A stretch of 64,000 nucleotides of DNA from Haloarcula rubra (lineage in GTDB: Archaea > Halobacteriota > Halobacteria > Halobacteriales > Haloarculaceae). Both the position numbers and the translations under genes were made by a program. The notes below the pieces were generated by a model. It saw nothing but the letters and a program-made list of their open reading frames with translations, was not told the origin of the DNA and did not search any database. Below are positions 61,724 through 64,000 of this stretch, in pieces; position 1 is the stretch's first letter; each line of letters begins with the position of its first letter. Location: the NCBI RefSeq assembly GCF_019599465.1, contig NZ_RKLR01000005.1, positions 62,001 to 126,000 on the forward strand. The letters run 5' to 3'.

Positions 61724-61893
61724 GCTGCCACCTCGTCGATGGTGACCTGGGTGCGCTTGAGGTTGTGCTGGGAGCCGAGGTTGCTGAGGATGCGCTCCTC
61801 GGCGACGTCCTCGTTGGGCGCCTCGACCTCTGTCTCGAACTCCTGGGGCCCGTCGCGGGCCGGGAAGCTACCGCGAACAGTGTACGTGCTCAT
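61720..61893 (-). CDS. rpl18a: 50S ribosomal protein L18Ae/LX
   Basis: A 57-residue ribosomal protein, YTVRGSFPARDGPQEFETEV at the N-terminus and ERILSNLGSQHNLKR in the middle, matching archaeal LX (the half-size relative of eukaryotic L18a/L20e). It is short and acidic for the family, as expected for halophiles. The ATG lies 30 bases from a palindrome that may include its TATA region. Its stop overlaps the prefoldin start by four bases. Confidence 0.95.
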   Translation of the reverse strand: MSTYTVRGSFPARDGPQEFETEVEAPNEDVAEERILSNLGSQHNLKRTQVTIDEVAA

Positions 61894-61915
61894 ACCCACC
61901 GATGCGGGCAGGACA

Positions 61916-61930
61916 GGGAAGTATCTTCCC
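61916..61930 (-). promoter_or_regulatory. Palindrome GGGAAG-TAT-CTTCCC at the rpl18a promoter
   Basis: GGGAAG (61916-61921) and CTTCCC (61925-61930) with a TAT spacer form a perfect inverted repeat. Its centre lies 30 bases before the rpl18a ATG, where a TATA box is expected, so it may be both promoter and operator. Confidence 0.4.
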
Positions 61931-62011
61931 TTTCCTCACGTTTCGCCGTCCCGCTCGTGACCCGTCCGCCGACGGGACGGGCGAGCTTTATTACCGCCGC
62001 TGGCGTCGGTC

Positions 62012-62383
62012 GTGACCAGACGAGTGGGACCCGACTGGTCATTGTTCGAGCGCGACGCGCGGGGGCGACTGCCGATGGAGCGACAGCTCTCGGAGTCCCA
62101 CGCCGTCCTCTGGACCGTCGTCATCCTCGCCTCGCTGTTCGACATCGTGACGACGATAGTGGGTCTCGAACGCGGGTTGACGGAGGGGAACGCCGTCGCT
62201 CGCGCGTTCGTCGAGACCTACGGCACGCCGGGCATCGGGCTGCTGAAGTTCAGTGCTCTCGTCCTCGTGGTCGTCTGCTGGGCGTGGTTCGACGACCGAC
62301 GGGCGACGGCCGTCCTCGCCGCCTTCGCGCTCGTCTCGCTCCTCGTCGTCGCGTCGAACGCGCTGACGCTGGCCTCGCTCTGA
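62012..62383 (+). CDS. DUF5658-like small membrane protein
   Basis: A 123-residue protein with three or four helices. Features are VVILASLFDIVTTIVGLERGL near the start and TEGNAVARAFVETYGTPGIG, then two more helices. I recall this as DUF5658-like, of unknown function. The GTG start at 62012 is supported by TATA-like GCTTTATTA about 24 bases upstream. The ATG at 62075 is an alternative that would drop 21 residues. Confidence 0.7.
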   Translation: MTRRVGPDWSLFERDARGRLPMERQLSESHAVLWTVVILASLFDIVTTIVGLERGLTEGNAVARAFVETYGTPGIGLLKFSALVLVVVCWAWFDDRRATAVLAAFALVSLLVVASNALTLASL

Positions 62384-62388
62384 GCCGC

Positions 62389-62523
62389 TCACTCCTCCCG
62401 GGCGGCGGCTATCATGTCGCCGCCACACTCCGGACAGGACGGCCGGAGCACCTCCGTCGTGTACTCACACTTCCGGCAGACGAGCACCTTCCGGCCTGTC
62501 GCGGACGACTCTCGCTGGACCAT
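62389..62523 (-). CDS. Zinc-ribbon microprotein (44 aa)
   Basis: A 44-residue protein with VCRKC (residues 15-19) and CPECGG (30-35), a rubredoxin-like or CPxCG zinc ribbon able to bind one zinc. The TATA-like TTAATATCC (minus strand, about 62543-62551) lies 25 bases before the ATG, a clear leaderless arrangement. It converges with the DUF5658-like gene. It may regulate or support other proteins; nothing more can be said. Confidence 0.75.
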   Translation of the reverse strand: MVQRESSATGRKVLVCRKCEYTTEVLRPSCPECGGDMIAAAREE

Positions 62524-62607
62524 GGTCGAACGTTCACACTAGTGGATATTAACAGTTGACACGACCCCGCCGTGCGAGTTTAGCCGGTTCCGACCCAACC
62601 TGCAGGT

Positions 62608-62769
62608 ATGACCACGACGTACGAGTGTCTCTGTGGGGCGACGCTCAGGTACCGACAGGACATGACTCGGGAGCGTGGTGGGACCGGTCGCACGTGGTCC
62701 TGCTCGGACTGCGGGACGCCCGTCCCGGGGATGGTCGCCGAGCGACTCAGCCACCAGCACCCGTCGTGA
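62608..62769 (+). CDS. Zinc-ribbon microprotein (53 aa)
   Basis: A 53-residue protein with CLCG (residues 7-10, CxC) and CSDCG (32-36), about 22 residues apart, so one zinc site is possible. It is rich in Arg and Gly between them. The TATA-like AGTTTAGCC lies about 28 bases upstream. It is divergent from the 44-aa zinc ribbon with 84 bp between them; the two together look like a pair. Confidence 0.72.
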   Translation: MTTTYECLCGATLRYRQDMTRERGGTGRTWSCSDCGTPVPGMVAERLSHQHPS

Positions 62770-62788
62770 GAAACGTCGAGACGAGTGG

Positions 62789-63454
62789 TCAGTCGATGTA
62801 GCCCAGCGCCGCGTCGATGCGGCCCAGTTCCGGCCCGGAGGTGTCCGACCCGCAGACGTAGCCGTGGTCGTTGGCGACGAGGCCGGACCCGACCAGCGGT
62901 CCGCCGTAGTTGACGGTGCCGATGTCGGCGGGCACGTCCAGGAGGTCCTCCAGCGCGTCGAGTTCGCCGTCGGTGGCTTTCGGGTGACAGAGGACGCCGC
63001 TGTTGGTGGCGACGGCGGCGGTGCCGACGGTGTTGACGCCGGCGATGACGCCCCGTTCGACGGGGACGCCGAGGCCGTCGCTGACGGCCTGGACGGCCTC
63101 CCGGGAGAGGTCCGGGTGGACGTACGCGCCCGCGTCGTTACAGCAGACGACGTTGCCGGCCGCGTTGATGCGGCCCGGCAGTTCCGTCACCGGGACGTCG
63201 ACGACGTCCTGGATGCGCTCGATTTCGGGCTCGCGGACGCGAGAGGAGACGAGCAACCCGTTCTCGTTGCCCGTCGCGAGGGCGCCGACGGTGGCCGAGC
63301 GGCCGACCGTCGTCTGGACGACGGGCACGTCGAGTTCCTCGCCGACGTCCTCGCAGAGCGATTCGTCTAAGTCGGGGCGGACCAGCACGCAGTCGTCGGT
63401 CGCACGAGCGAAGACACCGACGTACGACGACCCGGAGAATGCCGCGCGGAGCAA
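62789..63454 (-). CDS. tif6: Translation initiation factor 6 (aIF6)
   Basis: A 221-residue factor that binds the 50S subunit and prevents premature joining, also used in ribosome biogenesis. The five-fold repeat core shows [46 protein letters not shown]-like text and [19 protein letters not shown]. The start is TTG at 63454, two bases after the rpl31e stop, because the family N-terminus [11 protein letters not shown] begins there and no ATG or GTG lies nearby. Translation therefore probably depends on ribosomes arriving from rpl31e. Confidence 0.95.
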   Translation of the reverse strand: MLRAAFSGSSYVGVFARATDDCVLVRPDLDESLCEDVGEELDVPVVQTTVGRSATVGALATGNENGLLVSSRVREPEIERIQDVVDVPVTELPGRINAAGNVVCCNDAGAYVHPDLSREAVQAVSDGLGVPVERGVIAGVNTVGTAAVATNSGVLCHPKATDGELDALEDLLDVPADIGTVNYGGPLVGSGLVANDHGYVCGSDTSGPELGRIDAALGYID

Positions 63455-63456
63455 CG

Positions 63457-63735
63457 TTACTCTGCGGTCTCGGCTTCGACGACTGCTTCGCCCTCTTCCT
63501 CGAATCGGGCGGCGCGCACGCGAAGCTTACTCGGCGGACTCGACCGGCCCTTGGCCCACGTCGTCTCGTTGATGGAGGGGTCGATGCGGACGGCCTCCTC
63601 GTCGACGGAGAAGTGTTTGGCCAGGTGCTCGCGGACGAGTACCATCGCCTTGTCGGCGCGCTTGTGCTTCGGTTCGGCTCGAACGTCTCGGAGCGGAATC
63701 GTGACGACGCGCTCCTCGAAATCACCGGCGCTCAT
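63457..63735 (-). CDS. rpl31e: 50S ribosomal protein L31e
   Basis: A 92-residue archaeal and eukaryotic ribosomal protein. It shows [38 protein letters not shown] and [20 protein letters not shown], the family hallmarks, then an acidic tail. The ATG overlaps the rpl39e stop by one base, and the next gene tif6 starts two bases after the stop. Confidence 0.97.
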   Translation of the reverse strand: MSAGDFEERVVTIPLRDVRAEPKHKRADKAMVLVREHLAKHFSVDEEAVRIDPSINETTWAKGRSSPPSKLRVRAARFEEEGEAVVEAETAE

Positions 63736-63887
63736 TATTCGTCAGTGTCGTTCCGCCGCCAGTGGCGACGCTTGTGGTTGCGCTGGACCTCGCGGTCGGT
63801 CTTGAGCATGACCCAGGCCGGAACGCGGCTGTTCTGGTTGTCGAGTTTGGCCAGACGCTTCTTCTTGGCCTTCGACTTCTTACTCAT
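63735..63887 (-). CDS. rpl39e: 50S ribosomal protein L39e
   Basis: A 50-residue basic ribosomal protein, [17 protein letters not shown] at the N-terminus, then [20 protein letters not shown] and HWRRNDTDE. It threads into the 50S near the exit tunnel. It is the first gene of the rpl39e-rpl31e-tif6 run. A TATA-like ATTTAAG lies about 30 bases upstream. Confidence 0.97.
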   Translation of the reverse strand: MSKKSKAKKKRLAKLDNQNSRVPAWVMLKTDREVQRNHKRRHWRRNDTDE

Positions 63888-63910
63888 GGTGTCCCGAGTG
63901 TTCCGCGCCA

Positions 63911-63923
63911 CGACTTAAATTCC
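63911..63923 (-). promoter_or_regulatory. TATA-like promoter of the rpl39e operon
   Basis: On the minus strand GGAATTTAAGTCG centres about 30 bases before the rpl39e ATG. It would give a near-leaderless transcript of rpl39e-rpl31e-tif6. The remaining 77 bases to the window end hold no recognisable gene. Confidence 0.55.
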
Positions 63924-64000
63924 TTCCTTTTCAGGCCGCGTCGTGTGGCGACGTCGGCCGGTCCCCCTTCGTTATCAGGGTTTGTAAGCGGGCGCGTAGA

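Noticed and set aside
1-64000. CRISPR array, transposase, integrase or defence island
   Set aside because: No regularly spaced repeats, no recognisable recombinase or transposase frame, and no drop in GC over a gene-sized block were seen.

Overview
The window is a GC-rich, almost gap-free piece of a haloarchaeal main chromosome. The evidence is the acidic proteome, archaeal information-processing genes (aRF1, eIF6, rps19e, rpl18a, rpl31e, rpl39e, prefoldin alpha, SRP54/FtsY, class I LysRS), a complete archaeal A/V-type ATP synthase and a bacteriorhodopsin-type proton pump close in sequence to the cruxrhodopsins of Haloarculaceae. A Haloarcula- or Halomicrobium-like organism is the best guess; this is inferred from family resemblance, not from a database search. 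Many genes have a TATA-like element 25-35 bases before the start codon and no Shine-Dalgarno sequence, as expected for leaderless haloarchaeal mRNAs.

Layout. 1-3.7 kb: rps19e, a PDCD5-family protein and a PP-loop ATPase in one minus-strand run, a UPF0104 membrane protein, thiL and a 46-codon ORF. 3.9-16.8 kb: two site-2 proteases, UMP kinase overlapping lysS, argS, a MinD-family ATPase, a SnoaL-like protein, release factor aRF1, a secreted beta-helix protein and a zinc-ribbon DUF6276 protein. 16.9-27.0 kb: the ATP synthase genes, transcribed on the minus strand in the order H-I-K-E-C-F-A-B, then the rhodopsin, then D. Light-driven proton pumping and ATP synthesis are therefore encoded side by side. 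27.2-28.0 kb: a methyltransferase followed by a terminator and a leftover 3' end of a second copy.

28-44.4 kb: a secreted protein divergent from a membrane-anchored winged-helix regulator, etfB-etfA, mscS, an isoprenyl diphosphate synthase with three overlapping small genes (UPF0200 NTPase, UPF0201 RNA-binding protein, HAD phosphatase), a membrane-fused molybdopterin oxidoreductase, a nuclease/lamin-tail lipoprotein, a CBS-MaoC fusion, a GNAT protein with an N-terminal winged helix, a nucleoside-recognition membrane protein, two half-size MgtE/SLC41-like transporters, surE and a lipoprotein. 44.4-50.2 kb: a five-gene Liv-type ABC importer with a thioredoxin-like sixth gene attached; palindromes lie over its promoter.

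50.2-64 kb: UspA, SRP54 (ffh), an AEC transporter, a cupin, KDPG aldolase, a chemotaxis-transducer-like protein that lacks the signalling tip, an FrhB-like iron-sulfur flavoprotein overlapping a siroheme sulfite/nitrite reductase, and finally the archaeal cluster rpl39e-rpl31e-tif6 / rpl18a-pfdA-ftsY, interrupted by three small genes of which two encode zinc-ribbon microproteins. I saw no tRNA or rRNA genes, no CRISPR array, no transposase and no integrase. This is mostly core genome; the unusual points are rearrangements, fusions and candidate regulatory sites, not a mobile defence island.
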